From Euryarchaeota archaeon UBA439 (GTDB lineage Archaea > Thermoplasmatota > Poseidoniia > Poseidoniales > Thalassarchaeaceae), in assembly GCA_002497245.1 (NCBI GenBank), contig DANB01000034.1, positions 1-47,575 of the forward strand: 47,575 nt of DNA, given 5' to 3'. A program made the position numbers and the translations under genes. Below the pieces are notes generated by a model that was not told the DNA's origin, made no database searches, and saw only the letters and a program-made list of their open reading frames with translations. Below, one piece after another: positions 1 to 8,461 of the stretch (positions within the stretch are counted from its first letter, which is position 1; each line of letters begins with the position of its first letter).

Positions 1-695
1 AATTCTCCATTACTTGTCATTATTACATTCATGTCGACATCTGCATTACTGTCTAAGATATAATCTAAGTCTAGATAAATGTCATCTCCAATAAGTCCAA
101 CACTTACTGCAGCCACATTATTTGTAATGACTTTATTTTCATGATTATTTTTTTCTTTATCAGTTAAATCTGGTTTTTCCCATCCGTTCTTCAAATCTTC
201 TCTACTAGGTCTTAAATCAATTGGAAGGCATTCGCCATCATTGATTAATCTACGAACTGCTAACCTCAGAGCAATACAGGCTGCTGTGATTGATGCACAT
301 CTTGTACCACCATCAGCATTCAGGACATCACAATCAACTGTAAGAGCAATGGGTCCTAATTGCTCTAAATCTATAGCTCCTCTCAAAGAGCGAGCAACTA
401 ATCTTTCAATTTCTTGAGTTCTTCCTTTAGCTCCATTTCTTTCTCTTCTGAAACGACTATCTGTTGATCCGGGTAAAAGTGAGTATTCGGCATGAACCCA
501 TCCTCTCTGTGAGTCTCTAGGGAACCATCTTGGCAACCCATCTGCTTTAGTTACACAAGCAAGAATTACAGTTTCTCCTTGGCGATATAATACTGATGCC
601 AAAGCATTGGGTGTGAAGTCTAAAGTAACTTCAATTTCTCTTAATTTATTCTTTTCTCTATTGACTTCAAAGTCGCCACTCTTCATCTTACTCAT
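1..695 (-). CDS. rph: Ribonuclease PH, bacterial type (3' end beyond window)
   Basis: My translation of the minus strand from 695 gives an open frame to the window edge, about 231 codons. RNase PH is a phosphate-dependent 3'-5' exoribonuclease that trims RNA, notably tRNA 3' ends. The sequence has the family signatures in order: a GWVHAEYSLLP segment, GRTQEIERLVARSLR with the phosphate-binding arginine, the core DCDVLNADGGTRCASITAAC, and DMNVIMTSNGE near the edge. These fit bacterial RNase PH much better than archaeal exosome Rrp41. Two in-frame starts exist, ATG at 695 and ATG at 686; neither has a clear Shine-Dalgarno. It lies 29 nt downstream of mog on the same strand, so the two may be co-transcribed. 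The C-terminal end is missing only because the window stops. Confidence 0.88.
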   Translation of the reverse strand, partial: MSKMKSGDFEVNREKNKLREIEVTLDFTPNALASVLYRQGETVILACVTKADGLPRWFPRDSQRGWVHAEYSLLPGSTDSRFRRERNGAKGRTQEIERLVARSLRGAIDLEQLGPIALTVDCDVLNADGGTRCASITAACIALRLAVRRLINDGECLPIDLRPSREDLKNGWEKPDLTDKEKNNHENKVITNNVAAVSVGLIGDDIYLDLDYILDSNADVDMNVIMTSNGE

Positions 696-724
696 AGTAG
701 TCCGGCTAAACACCCTTTGATGAA

Positions 725-1276
725 TCATTCTCTTCTAGCATGAGGTGGTCTGAATGAATCGACAACTTCTGAGTTTGTGGTTATGTAGGGTCCTCCAATC
801 AAATCTACACAATATGGGATAGCTGCGAATATTTCATCTAATATTTCTTTAATCGATCGAGGAGAGCCTGGTAAATTTATGATTAGACTCTCTCCTCGAA
901 TTCCTGCAGTTTGCCTAGAGAGTATCGCAGTAGGTACGTATTTCAGAGAAACTGAACGCATTTGTTCTCCGAATCCTGGCAGTATCTTTTCACAAACAGA
1001 TAGAGTGGCTTCTGGAGTTACATCTCTAATTGCGGGCCCTGTCCCTCCTGTTGTCAATATCACAGAACAGTTTTCAATCTCGACTAATTCGATTAAAGCC
1101 TCTTCTATGAGTGATTTTTCATCATAAACTAATTTTCTAACAATCTCCCAGGGAGACGATACTGCATTCTCTAGAAAATCTTCAATTGCAGGGCCACTGA
1201 GGTCTTCATATTCTCCTGAACTTGCTCTATCTGATGCGGTTAAGATTCCAAATCGGCATAGTTCCCCGGTCCCCAT
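725..1276 (-). CDS. mog: Molybdopterin adenylyltransferase (MogA type)
   Basis: MogA adenylylates molybdopterin before molybdenum insertion in molybdenum cofactor synthesis. The protein has the MogA signatures: ILTASDRASSGEYED at the N-terminus, the TTGGTGPAIRDVTPEAT nucleotide/pterin-binding block, PGFGEQMR, PTAILSRQ, and NLPGSPRSIKE. It ends in RPPHARRE, which closely matches the C-terminus of Escherichia coli MogA, so it is nearer to bacterial MogA than to MoaB. The start at 1276 gives an N-terminus of typical MogA length; an ATG at 1312 would add 12 residues and is possible. Neither start has a Shine-Dalgarno. No other molybdenum cofactor genes are nearby. The upstream intergenic region is shared with the divergent RPA gene. 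Confidence 0.88.
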   Translation of the reverse strand: MGTGELCRFGILTASDRASSGEYEDLSGPAIEDFLENAVSSPWEIVRKLVYDEKSLIEEALIELVEIENCSVILTTGGTGPAIRDVTPEATLSVCEKILPGFGEQMRSVSLKYVPTAILSRQTAGIRGESLIINLPGSPRSIKEILDEIFAAIPYCVDLIGGPYITTNSEVVDSFRPPHARRE

Positions 1277-1336
1277 TGTACGTTCATAAAGGGCATTTAA
1301 TGAAAACGCCATCGGTCTGAATCTTTGACAAATGGA

Positions 1337-1348
1337 TGAACATGTTCA
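1337..1348. promoter_or_regulatory. 12-bp perfect palindrome, candidate operator
   Basis: TGAACATGTTCA is self-complementary over all 12 bases and is followed at once by a further GAAC arm (GTTCAAGAAC). It lies in the 239-nt divergent gap between mog (start 1276) and the RPA gene (start 1516), about 60 bp upstream of the mog start. The rest of the gap shows no convincing gene; a 64-codon frame on the minus strand there looks like chance. A repressor or activator dimer site is an inference only. Confidence 0.3.
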
Positions 1349-1515
1349 AGAACCTCCATGCTAGCAAAGCCTTCCCGGAGGTTTGTAAGTGTTGAGTCTA
1401 CCCAAAAATACACGCCGATGCATAACTTCTTTTTTACATCAAGATATTTCGTTGATGGATTTTGTATCGGTATTAAAAATAGTCTCACCACTTTAATCTT
1501 GAGTGAGGTAGTAAA

Positions 1516-3207
1516 ATGACTGATAAGGAAAAATATGCTGTTCAGATAGCTTTAGTGAAAGAAGAATGTAAAGACGTAGATGAAGATGAAGTGGCTAAAG
1601 AATTTGAAAAATATGAGAATGAATTTTTGATACCACCTAACGATGCTGTAAGGTCGGTAATTCTTAAATTTCAAAAGGCCAGTGGAAAAGATATCGAATC
1701 TTTTCCTGGAACTACTCCTCGTGTTGAAAAGAAAGTCAATAGATTCAGTGAACTAGGTTCCGAAGATAAGAATGTTACATTAGAGGTAGCAGTTGTAACA
1801 TATGTTCCGAGAGTGCAGATGGTAAGAGGCGAAGAAAAGCAAATCGCATTCGGATGGATTGAAGATAACCCTTGGGAATCAACTGATAAAAGAGAAAGAT
1901 GGGATTTCAAAGATTGGGGTGGGCACTCTGAGAATCTAAGGCCGAACTCAATAGTTAGGCTGGAAGGAGTTTCAGTAAATGAGTGGAATGAGAAGCGCTC
2001 AATAAATATTAACAGAGGTAGCAGAGTTACAATACTTCGTGAGGGTGGCCCCGCAGTTCCAGTGCTTAGTGATGAACCTATTTCGATAGAAAAAGCTTCA
2101 GAAAATGAAGGTTATGTTAACCTAATAGCACGAATAATTTCTCTTAAACCAGATGTAATTACGAAAAGAGATGGCAGTGGTACGATAGATATTTTCCGAG
2201 GTACTTTGGCAGATTCTTCAGGAAAAATCAGTTTCTTATCTTGGGTGCCAATAGAAAATGAAGTTGGCGATTTAGTAAAAATCGAGGGTGCAATGATAAG
2301 GAAATTTAGGGAGACTCCCGAAGTCAATGTAAATGATAGAACCAAAATTGAGAAGTTTCATGATAGTAACTTCGCAAGTATTGAAGATTTATCAAAAGCA
2401 ACAACTTCCCGAATCTCAGAATTAAGAAATGGAATGAAAGAGGTAATCATCACTGTTCAGGTCGAATCTTGGCAATCGCGAACATTTACAAATTCTGAGG
2501 GGGAAGAAAAAATAGTCAGAAGTGGAGATGTAATGGATCCATCAGGTCGTTGTAGACTTACTGCTTGGTGTGAAGTCGATCCTGAACCTGGTGATTTCTT
2601 ACATTTAAACGGCGCTAGAGTCCAATTTTGGCAAGGTTCTCCTGATTTAGTGGTAGATGAATTAGAACAAATCCATAATTTAACTGAAGCACCATGGGAT
2701 TCAATAAATCCTGAAAATCATTGGGTTGAAATTAGTTTGTCAGATTTAGTAAATGGTGGTTCAAGGAGAGGTCTGAAAACTACTGGAACAGTCGTTGCAG
2801 TCAAAAATGATTCAGGAATAATAGAACGCTGTCCCGAATGTAATCGGATTCTCAGAGATGGTGCTTGTCAAGATCATGGTCCACAACATGGTGTAGAAGA
2901 TTTAAGATTAAAATTTGTCATAGACGATGGAATTAATAATGCTTCGTTAATAGTTGGTAAAGAACCCTCGGAAGCGTTTCTTAGTATGACGCAAGAGATG
3001 GTTAAGGAGCATATATCTCAAAAAGGCAAGGAGGATTTTATAGCCCATATTAGGGATAAGATTCTTGCTCGTAAAGTGGTAATAAATGGTCGTTCTCTAG
3101 TTGATAATCAAGGTGCTATGATTCTTGCCGAGAGCGTAGATTTGGATAGCGTAAGAAATGAAGATGCAGCGAATTTAGTTATTGAACAATGGGGGGTGCT
3201 CCTATGA
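1516..3207 (+). CDS. Replication protein A (single-stranded DNA-binding, OB-fold)
   Basis: RPA coats single-stranded DNA in replication, repair and recombination. The 563-residue protein has a helical acidic N-terminal region (about 1-70) and then OB-fold segments at roughly 75-180, 190-285 and 300-395. A C-terminal OB region carries a zinc-finger motif, Cys439-x2-Cys442 and Cys451-x2-His454, as in euryarchaeal RPA large subunits. The start at 1516 is preceded by GAGGT (Shine-Dalgarno) and an AT-rich TATA-like stretch near 1467-1480. It overlaps the next gene, the RPA partner, by 4 nt (ATGA), a typical translationally coupled pair. The family is clear; how many OB folds bind DNA cannot be judged here. 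Confidence 0.88.
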   Translation: MTDKEKYAVQIALVKEECKDVDEDEVAKEFEKYENEFLIPPNDAVRSVILKFQKASGKDIESFPGTTPRVEKKVNRFSELGSEDKNVTLEVAVVTYVPRVQMVRGEEKQIAFGWIEDNPWESTDKRERWDFKDWGGHSENLRPNSIVRLEGVSVNEWNEKRSININRGSRVTILREGGPAVPVLSDEPISIEKASENEGYVNLIARIISLKPDVITKRDGSGTIDIFRGTLADSSGKISFLSWVPIENEVGDLVKIEGAMIRKFRETPEVNVNDRTKIEKFHDSNFASIEDLSKATTSRISELRNGMKEVIITVQVESWQSRTFTNSEGEEKIVRSGDVMDPSGRCRLTAWCEVDPEPGDFLHLNGARVQFWQGSPDLVVDELEQIHNLTEAPWDSINPENHWVEISLSDLVNGGSRRGLKTTGTVVAVKNDSGIIERCPECNRILRDGACQDHGPQHGVEDLRLKFVIDDGINNASLIVGKEPSEAFLSMTQEMVKEHISQKGKEDFIAHIRDKILARKVVINGRSLVDNQGAMILAESVDLDSVRNEDAANLVIEQWGVLL

Positions 3208-4163
3208 TGAATCAAGTTCGATTTGGACGTCAAAGTGCGATTAGAATCTTTGCACAAGAATATTCTGATGCAAATTTACCCCTAGAGGGAGTTGGAGAAT
3301 ATGCTCCTAGTTTTATTATTACAAAATTAGGAGCCAAAGTCAATAGAGCACTTTTTGGAGGAGTTATTGATAGGTTTGAAAGAAGAGAAGGAGATAATGG
3401 GCCAACATATTCTGGTCATCTAAGAGATGCTACTGGAGGTGTACACCGATTTCAGATAGCTCCCTTCCAACCGGAACTTCATGCAGATGCTGAAGAACTG
3501 CTTGCTAGATTCGAATCAGGTGATAGATTCTTAATGATGATGATTGGACGTGCAAGATGGTTTGAAAGCGATGATGGAGGAATTTTTACATCTTTTCGTG
3601 CAGAAGAATTTACTACAGTTGAAAGAAGTGTCTATGTGAATTGGTTGGTAGAAACTTCGGCCGCAACTCTTAGGAGACTTGAAGCATATAATTCATCTCT
3701 GGAATCTGAAAATAATAGTGATTCATTGAAATCTGCCGGAGTTCCAGAAGATCTAATTGAAGGCATAATACTATCTAAAAATCATTACAGCAATTTTGAT
3801 CCCGAGAATTACAAAGTAGGAGTTCTCCAAAGTTTGTCAATGGCACTCAGCTCAAATTCAGAAATTGAAAATATGATTACATCTGTGGCAGAATCAATAG
3901 CACCACAAAGTACGGAACAAGAATCTCCAATTGGCAATGAAACTGTAGATGAAGTAAAATCTTCAGGCGATGTCGATGAAGTAATTCTTGATTTGATAAG
4001 AAATTCATCAGAACCAGATGGTGTACCATATGATTCTATTGTTCTTGCTTGTGTACAGGCAGGCTTTTCTAGAGAATTATCTGAAGATGCGATAGAAGAT
4101 CTAAGAGACATTAAGTGTGAAATTATTGAGCCAAGGTTCGGATTTTTCCAAATTTTGGATTAA
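3204..4163 (+). CDS. RPA-associated protein (COG3390 type)
   Basis: This 319-residue protein resembles the RPA-associated proteins encoded next to RPA in euryarchaea. The N-terminal half (about 1-150) has an OB-like pattern: VNRALFGGVIDRFERREG, GHLRDATGGVHRFQI and SGDRFLMMMIGRARWF. After an acidic linker, the last 65 residues look like a winged helix (DEVILDLIRNSSEPDGVPYDSIVLAC onward). The ATG at 3204 overlaps the RPA stop codon and has GGGGGTG just upstream; a start at 3189 is possible but less likely. Its stop codon overlaps that of the convergent SAP-motif gene by 4 nt. It probably forms or stabilises a complex with RPA, as known for homologues in Haloferax and Thermococcus. Confidence 0.82.
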   Translation: MMNQVRFGRQSAIRIFAQEYSDANLPLEGVGEYAPSFIITKLGAKVNRALFGGVIDRFERREGDNGPTYSGHLRDATGGVHRFQIAPFQPELHADAEELLARFESGDRFLMMMIGRARWFESDDGGIFTSFRAEEFTTVERSVYVNWLVETSAATLRRLEAYNSSLESENNSDSLKSAGVPEDLIEGIILSKNHYSNFDPENYKVGVLQSLSMALSSNSEIENMITSVAESIAPQSTEQESPIGNETVDEVKSSGDVDEVILDLIRNSSEPDGVPYDSIVLACVQAGFSRELSEDAIEDLRDIKCEIIEPRFGFFQILD

Positions 4164-5125
4164 TTATTTTCCTCTCCTGACAATATATCTTCAACTGCTG
4201 AAAGTTTATTTCTGATTCTATCTATGTGTCCAGTTTTATTTACCTCAGAATCATTAACTCCTCCTAAATCTGCTCCTTTAATTTCTGCAATATTTGTGGC
4301 AACTTTAGACAATCTTTGCTTCACCCTTTCGTCTTCCAAAGGCCACCCTCTTCTAATGGCTAATCTAATTAATAAATCGTTTTCTTTTACTCCCCATACT
4401 CCATTACGATTCTTGATTATTGTACTAATCATTCTATCTAAATCTTCTACTCTTGCTTGAATTGTAAGTATATCTCCTTGTATGCCAAATTCAGCATCCT
4501 CAAAACCGATCATCAAAGAATCATGGGCGTCTTCTAGTGCTGCATTTGATACTTCATCGACAATTTCTAAAACTGAATCTTCATTGCTATGATTTAATTT
4601 AACTAACTCCTCATCATTTTTATCCATTGTATTATTCTCATTTTTTGAGACTATGACTATTCCATTCCTTCTCAGGCTTCTTTTTATTCTTCCCCAACCT
4701 TTTGACTGACTTGTTAATACGCCTGCAACTCTACCCATTAGTACTGTTCTATTGCCCGTTAAAGGTAATTCCAGATATTGACATAATTCATGTAATTTTT
4801 CTCTGTCAATCTCTGCAAGTCGTTCTATTGTCATTCTTCTAGAATCAAAATTAAGATGTAACCATAATCTCTGTCTTCTTTCTTTATGTGAACCAGAAGA
4901 TTTTATTCCAAAAATTTTCAGTACCTCTCCAATTTCTTTATGTGGCATTGATTGGATTCCCTCCCAAGACAAATCTAGATGCCCCAGAATTTGATGTTGA
5001 ATTAATCGAGCTCTAAGTACTTCTACTGAACCCGATTTTGCTAATTCTGCTGATTCTGCTTTCTCTCTAAGCGACATCAAAGGAGATAGATAGAGGTTAT
5101 TCAATAGCTCTAAATCGACTTGCAA
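4160..5125 (-). CDS. Hypothetical protein with three tandem SAP-like motifs
   Basis: I do not recognise a named family for the 321-residue product. The N-terminal 140 residues contain three helix-extended loop-helix units of SAP type, at about 18-44 (LREKAESAELAKSGSVEVLRARL), 62-91 (EIGEVLKIFGIKSSGSHKERRQRL) and 108-137 (KLHELCQYLELPLTGNRTVLMGRV). SAP motifs bind DNA in chromatin, repair and RNA-processing proteins. The middle is acidic and probably disordered; the C-terminal part is helical. The start is a TTG at 5125 with GAGGG upstream; an internal ATG at codon 17 would cut into the first motif. It faces the RPA pair tail to tail with overlapping stops, so a role in DNA metabolism is plausible but unproven. 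Confidence 0.6.
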   Translation of the reverse strand: MQVDLELLNNLYLSPLMSLREKAESAELAKSGSVEVLRARLIQHQILGHLDLSWEGIQSMPHKEIGEVLKIFGIKSSGSHKERRQRLWLHLNFDSRRMTIERLAEIDREKLHELCQYLELPLTGNRTVLMGRVAGVLTSQSKGWGRIKRSLRRNGIVIVSKNENNTMDKNDEELVKLNHSNEDSVLEIVDEVSNAALEDAHDSLMIGFEDAEFGIQGDILTIQARVEDLDRMISTIIKNRNGVWGVKENDLLIRLAIRRGWPLEDERVKQRLSKVATNIAEIKGADLGGVNDSEVNKTGHIDRIRNKLSAVEDILSGEENN

Positions 5126-5224
5126 CTATCTTCCCTCACACGCTCGAGAGTTCTAATCTGTCATATTGATTGCGTATAGATTGGATTTTAATCGTTCATT
5201 TGGTTGCTAATTGATTAAAGCGGC

Positions 5225-6250
5225 TTAATCATTTACGAACTCATTAATTTCTGCTCTTTCAAGAATCTTTGTCCAGTCTTTTTCTGTTGCAACCATTGCT
5301 ATTTGAAATTTCGAATATGGGACTACTCGGTGTAATGAGATAGTTTTCTTGCCATTATTTGATATGTTTTCGATTCTTAATTCAACCAATACTTCGTTTG
5401 TAATTACTTCACCTTCTAAATCATGAAATGATTGTTCCATAATCAAATCTTTATGTTTTTCTGCTTGTATCATTAAGGTACTTAATTTTCTGTGACGTAC
5501 TAAAATTCCTATTGATTCTAATTGCTTTTCATCCATACCTCCGAGAAAGTAGTCTTGAATCTTCCAAATCGTATCGCCTTCAATTTCTGTAAATAGCTGT
5601 GCAATACTTTTTGGGAAATTCTTTCTTCCAATAATTACTACTAGATCCGAATACGGTTTAGGCAAGTAATGACTATCTCCCAGATTATTTGGATCGGGTA
5701 ATAATGAATGTCTTCTCCCATTGATATTTACTTCTGAATAAATCACTCTTGGAATGACATAGCCATCAATCTCCTCATTCGAACGTAATTCTTCCATCCA
5801 TGAATATTTTTCCAGTTCATCATTTAAATTCACTTTTATGTTATTAATATCAGTAAAAGCCTTTGTGGAGAGAACTCTCAATCCTTTACGTGCTCTCCTT
5901 AATTGCCTTCTTACCAATTTAGAATCCGATAGTATAATCGCCGACTTAGGTTGATACTGTATTTTATTCTCTGAAACGAGAATCATATTTGGAGTGCGTG
6001 GAGTTCTTGCACCTAGGACCTCACAATTCGCATTATGCATATCTAATTGTTTTCCATGTAAAATTTCTGCAGGCATAGCCAACAAATCAAGTTCTCCATT
6101 TTCCAATTGTTTTAATGTATCAGCAAGAGAATCATAGCTTTTTACTTCTATCTCATGTTCAGATAATTCTTCAGAATCAAGGAGTTTCTCGATATATTTG
6201 TCTACGGGGCATGATGGAATTGATAGAGTTCCGAATTGTATTCTTGCCAT
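5225..6250 (-). CDS. Porphobilinogen deaminase (HemC)-like protein, catalytic residues absent
   Basis: The 341-residue protein follows the layout of hydroxymethylbilane synthase. It has an opening beta-strand (MARIQFGTLSIPS), GELDLLAMP where HemC has its V-H-S-x-K-D segment, and GARTPRTPNMILVS matching the C-E-R-E-D-P-R-D segment. The region around LSDSKLVRRQLRRARKGLRVL matches GTSSLRR, and FLGGMD (about 235-240) sits where HemC has LEGGC. The catalytic Asp and the cysteine that binds the dipyrromethane cofactor are both missing, so deaminase activity is unlikely. It may instead be a periplasmic-binding-fold protein derived from HemC. ATG 6250 is chosen because AGAGGTG precedes it; a GTG at 6262 is an alternative. 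It diverges from the lipid operon. Confidence 0.5.
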   Translation of the reverse strand: MARIQFGTLSIPSCPVDKYIEKLLDSEELSEHEIEVKSYDSLADTLKQLENGELDLLAMPAEILHGKQLDMHNANCEVLGARTPRTPNMILVSENKIQYQPKSAIILSDSKLVRRQLRRARKGLRVLSTKAFTDINNIKVNLNDELEKYSWMEELRSNEEIDGYVIPRVIYSEVNINGRRHSLLPDPNNLGDSHYLPKPYSDLVVIIGRKNFPKSIAQLFTEIEGDTIWKIQDYFLGGMDEKQLESIGILVRHRKLSTLMIQAEKHKDLIMEQSFHDLEGEVITNEVLVELRIENISNNGKKTISLHRVVPYSKFQIAMVATEKDWTKILERAEINEFVND

Positions 6251-6273
6251 AATCGCGTCCACCTCTAGGGAGG

Positions 6274-6290
6274 GAGCACGTCACGTGCTC
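6274..6290. promoter_or_regulatory. 17-bp inverted repeat in divergent promoter region, candidate operator
   Basis: GAGCACGTCACGTGCTC has two perfect 8-bp arms around a single central base. It lies in the 101-nt gap between the HemC-like gene (start 6250) and the prenyltransferase gene (start 6352). A terminator is unlikely because both genes point away from it. It could be a regulator-binding site for either or both genes, or a hairpin in the leader of the HemC-like mRNA. Confidence 0.45.
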
Positions 6291-6311
6291 AAACTAACCG
6301 GCTAGACACTT

Positions 6312-6319
6312 GTTGATAT
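6312..6319 (+). promoter_or_regulatory. Probable TATA box of the prenyltransferase-reductase operon
   Basis: TTGATATA ends 33 nt before the ATG at 6352. With transcription starting about 25 nt downstream of the box, the mRNA would be leaderless or nearly so, which agrees with the absence of a Shine-Dalgarno before that ATG. Confidence 0.4.
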
Positions 6320-6351
6320 AGGCGACCCCTCCCATCTTGTATCGAAGTAAC

Positions 6352-7332
6352 ATGGCATCTCTAAGATCTACTCATCGCCAATTGAGTAAAATGAGAGATA
6401 TAGTTGATGAAGCGTTAGAAGATTTTGTACAAGAAAAAATGGCAAGTTCTCAAGCACCTGCTATGAGTTTAGCGCGTGAAGTTTTGTTGGCGGGAGGTAA
6501 GAGATATCGCCCCGTACTTGCATTGCTAGCCTTTGAAGCAGCAGGTGGAAAAGAAATATCCGAAGTCATGGATTTGGCATTGTCTGCTGAGATTATTCAT
6601 ACTGCTACTCTAGTTCATGACGATATATACGATTCATCCAAAACTCGTAGAGGAAAACCTACGCTACATGCATCTCATGGATTAGCCCATGGCATAATAG
6701 GTGGAGATTATTTGTTTGTACTAGGTTTTGGTTTAGGCGGTAAATATGATGCACGTATTGTTGAGAGAATGGCAGACACCTGTGCAAATATTGCATCAGG
6801 AGAATTACTTCAACATGAGCATATAGGAAATTTAGCCACAACTCCTGAAGATTATTATTCGATAATTGATGGAAAAACTGCTGGTCCTTTCGCTACAGCC
6901 TGCTCTTGCGCGGCTATTATCGCTGGTGCATCAGATGACGTAATTGTTTCTCTAGAAGAATTTGGTTGGGAAGTTGGACGAGCATTTCAATTGGTTGATG
7001 ATTTACTTGATTTGACAGGAGATGAGAAAATGGGCAAACCTCGCGGTAGCGATGTCCATGAAGGTAAAATGACACTCCCTATAATTCATGCTTTGACTAT
7101 GCTACATGGCATAGAGAGAGAGCAATTAGCAGATATTCTAAAGAATTTTTCTGATGATAGATGGAACGAATTAGTATCTTTACTTTCCTTAGCAGGTTCT
7201 TTCGAATATTCAGAACAATTGATTGAAAACCATGTGAACAGAGCACTGAGAAAACTAGAATCATTACCAGAAAGTGATGCAAGTAAACTAATGGCTGAAG
7301 TAGCAAAAAGATCTCGCTCTAGGAAAAAATAA
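6352..7332 (+). CDS. idsA: Trans-polyprenyl diphosphate synthase (geranylgeranyl/farnesyl type)
   Basis: This soluble enzyme condenses isopentenyl diphosphate with allylic diphosphates to build the C15-C25 chains of archaeal lipids. The 326-residue protein has the family motifs: GGKRYRP, the first aspartate-rich motif in HDDIYDSSKTRRGKPT, GKTAGPF, and the second aspartate-rich motif in FQLVDDLLDLTGD with a downstream GKPRGSDVHEGKMTLP. The residues before the first motif, which set chain length, cannot be read reliably into a product size. ATG 6352 is preferred; a TTG at 6337 would add five residues. It is 28 nt upstream of the geranylgeranyl reductase gene, and the two form a lipid operon. 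Confidence 0.92.
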   Translation: MASLRSTHRQLSKMRDIVDEALEDFVQEKMASSQAPAMSLAREVLLAGGKRYRPVLALLAFEAAGGKEISEVMDLALSAEIIHTATLVHDDIYDSSKTRRGKPTLHASHGLAHGIIGGDYLFVLGFGLGGKYDARIVERMADTCANIASGELLQHEHIGNLATTPEDYYSIIDGKTAGPFATACSCAAIIAGASDDVIVSLEEFGWEVGRAFQLVDDLLDLTGDEKMGKPRGSDVHEGKMTLPIIHALTMLHGIEREQLADILKNFSDDRWNELVSLLSLAGSFEYSEQLIENHVNRALRKLESLPESDASKLMAEVAKRSRSRKK

Positions 7333-7360
7333 TTTTTATGAGGCACTCTAAGGTGAACAT

Positions 7361-8461
7361 ATGAGTGAAAAAATAAGTTGGGACGTTATTGTCATTGGCG
7401 GTGGTCCTGCCGGGTCAACTACTGCCAGGTATCTAGCCGAAGGCGGTGCAGATGTTCTAGTTGTAGATCGTCGTGATCCAATTGGTTCTCCTCTACAATG
7501 TGGTGAGTTAGTTCCGACCAATGAAGAGATGCGGCGCTTATGTCCAAAAGTACCCGATATTGATGATTTACTGAGAACACCTGAACATGCAATTTCTCGA
7601 AGAACATCTGAAATGCATTTGGTGCCCCCTTCTGGAAAACCTCTTTGTTATCAATTTGAAGGATATATGCTAAATCGTGTAGCTCATGATGAAGCTTTAG
7701 TTGATTTAGCAAAATCTCGAGGGGCAAAATATCTCGTAGATTCTCGTGTAGATTCTATTGAAGGAAATACAATAAAACTGAGAGATGGTAGAGAATTGAA
7801 TGCTAAAATAATAGTTGGTGCAGGAGGTCATAACGATCCATTAAGAAGAACTTTCTGGAAAGAATCTAGCCTCAAGATACCAGTTAAATTTGTTCTTATG
7901 GATGGCGACTTTGGTGATGCCGTAGAATTACATTTTGGCTCAATGGCTCCTGGTGGCTATGCATGGATGTTTCCTAAAAAGAGCGGTGCAAATATCGGCG
8001 TAGGAATTCAGAACAAATTTTCTAAAAATAAGAATATAAATCAACTATCTAATGAATTCATAAGTCGCTATGGAGGGGACGTCACATTTTCCGGAGCAGG
8101 TTCTCTCCCAATGTCGGGTACAATCAAAACCTTCGTCAAAGGAAATTATGTTTTAGTCGGCGATTCAGCGGGTATGGTTCTACCTTCTAATGGTGCAGGA
8201 ATTACTATCGCAATGATTGGTGGTAGAATTGCAGGGCAGGTGATTTCAGAGCATTTGAAAAATGGTATTCCTTTGTCGGAATATGAAAAACGTTGGAATA
8301 AGCAGATGGGCAAGGTTATGCGTAATTCAAAAAGAGCCTTTTTCTTAGGTAGTTTTGTTCTAAGATTACCAGATTGGGTGATAAATACTCTGTTCAATAG
8401 ATTAACTAAGTTCATGGTTTGGAGATTTATTACTTGCAGGAATGTATTTGTAATATTCTAG
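7361..8461 (+). CDS. Geranylgeranyl reductase family FAD-dependent oxidoreductase
   Basis: Members of this family saturate the isoprenoid chains of archaeal ether lipids, or of quinones. The 366-residue protein begins with an FAD-binding Rossmann motif (DVIVIGGGPAGSTTARYLAEGGADVLVVDR). It continues with the family's CGELVP segment, a central PGGYAWMFPKKSGANIGVG block, and the second FAD-contact motif YVLVGDSAGMVLPSNGAGI. AGGTG precedes the start at 7361. It directly follows the prenyltransferase gene, supporting a role in reducing its products. Its stop overlaps the stop of the convergent methyltransferase by 4 nt. Whether the substrate is a phospholipid or a quinone side chain cannot be decided from the sequence. 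Confidence 0.9.
   Translation: MSEKISWDVIVIGGGPAGSTTARYLAEGGADVLVVDRRDPIGSPLQCGELVPTNEEMRRLCPKVPDIDDLLRTPEHAISRRTSEMHLVPPSGKPLCYQFEGYMLNRVAHDEALVDLAKSRGAKYLVDSRVDSIEGNTIKLRDGRELNAKIIVGAGGHNDPLRRTFWKESSLKIPVKFVLMDGDFGDAVELHFGSMAPGGYAWMFPKKSGANIGVGIQNKFSKNKNINQLSNEFISRYGGDVTFSGAGSLPMSGTIKTFVKGNYVLVGDSAGMVLPSNGAGITIAMIGGRIAGQVISEHLKNGIPLSEYEKRWNKQMGKVMRNSKRAFFLGSFVLRLPDWVINTLFNRLTKFMVWRFITCRNVFVIF

Noticed and set aside
1..695. Archaeal exosome subunit Rrp41
   Set aside because: The GRTQEI, ADGGTRCASIT and DMNVIMTSNGE motifs fit bacterial RNase PH better.
1297..1491. 64-codon minus-strand frame in the mog/RPA gap
   Set aside because: No family resemblance, overlaps the mog alternative start, and lies in a divergent promoter region.
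5225..6250. Functional porphobilinogen deaminase
   Set aside because: Catalytic Asp and cofactor-binding Cys are absent and no other haem genes are nearby.
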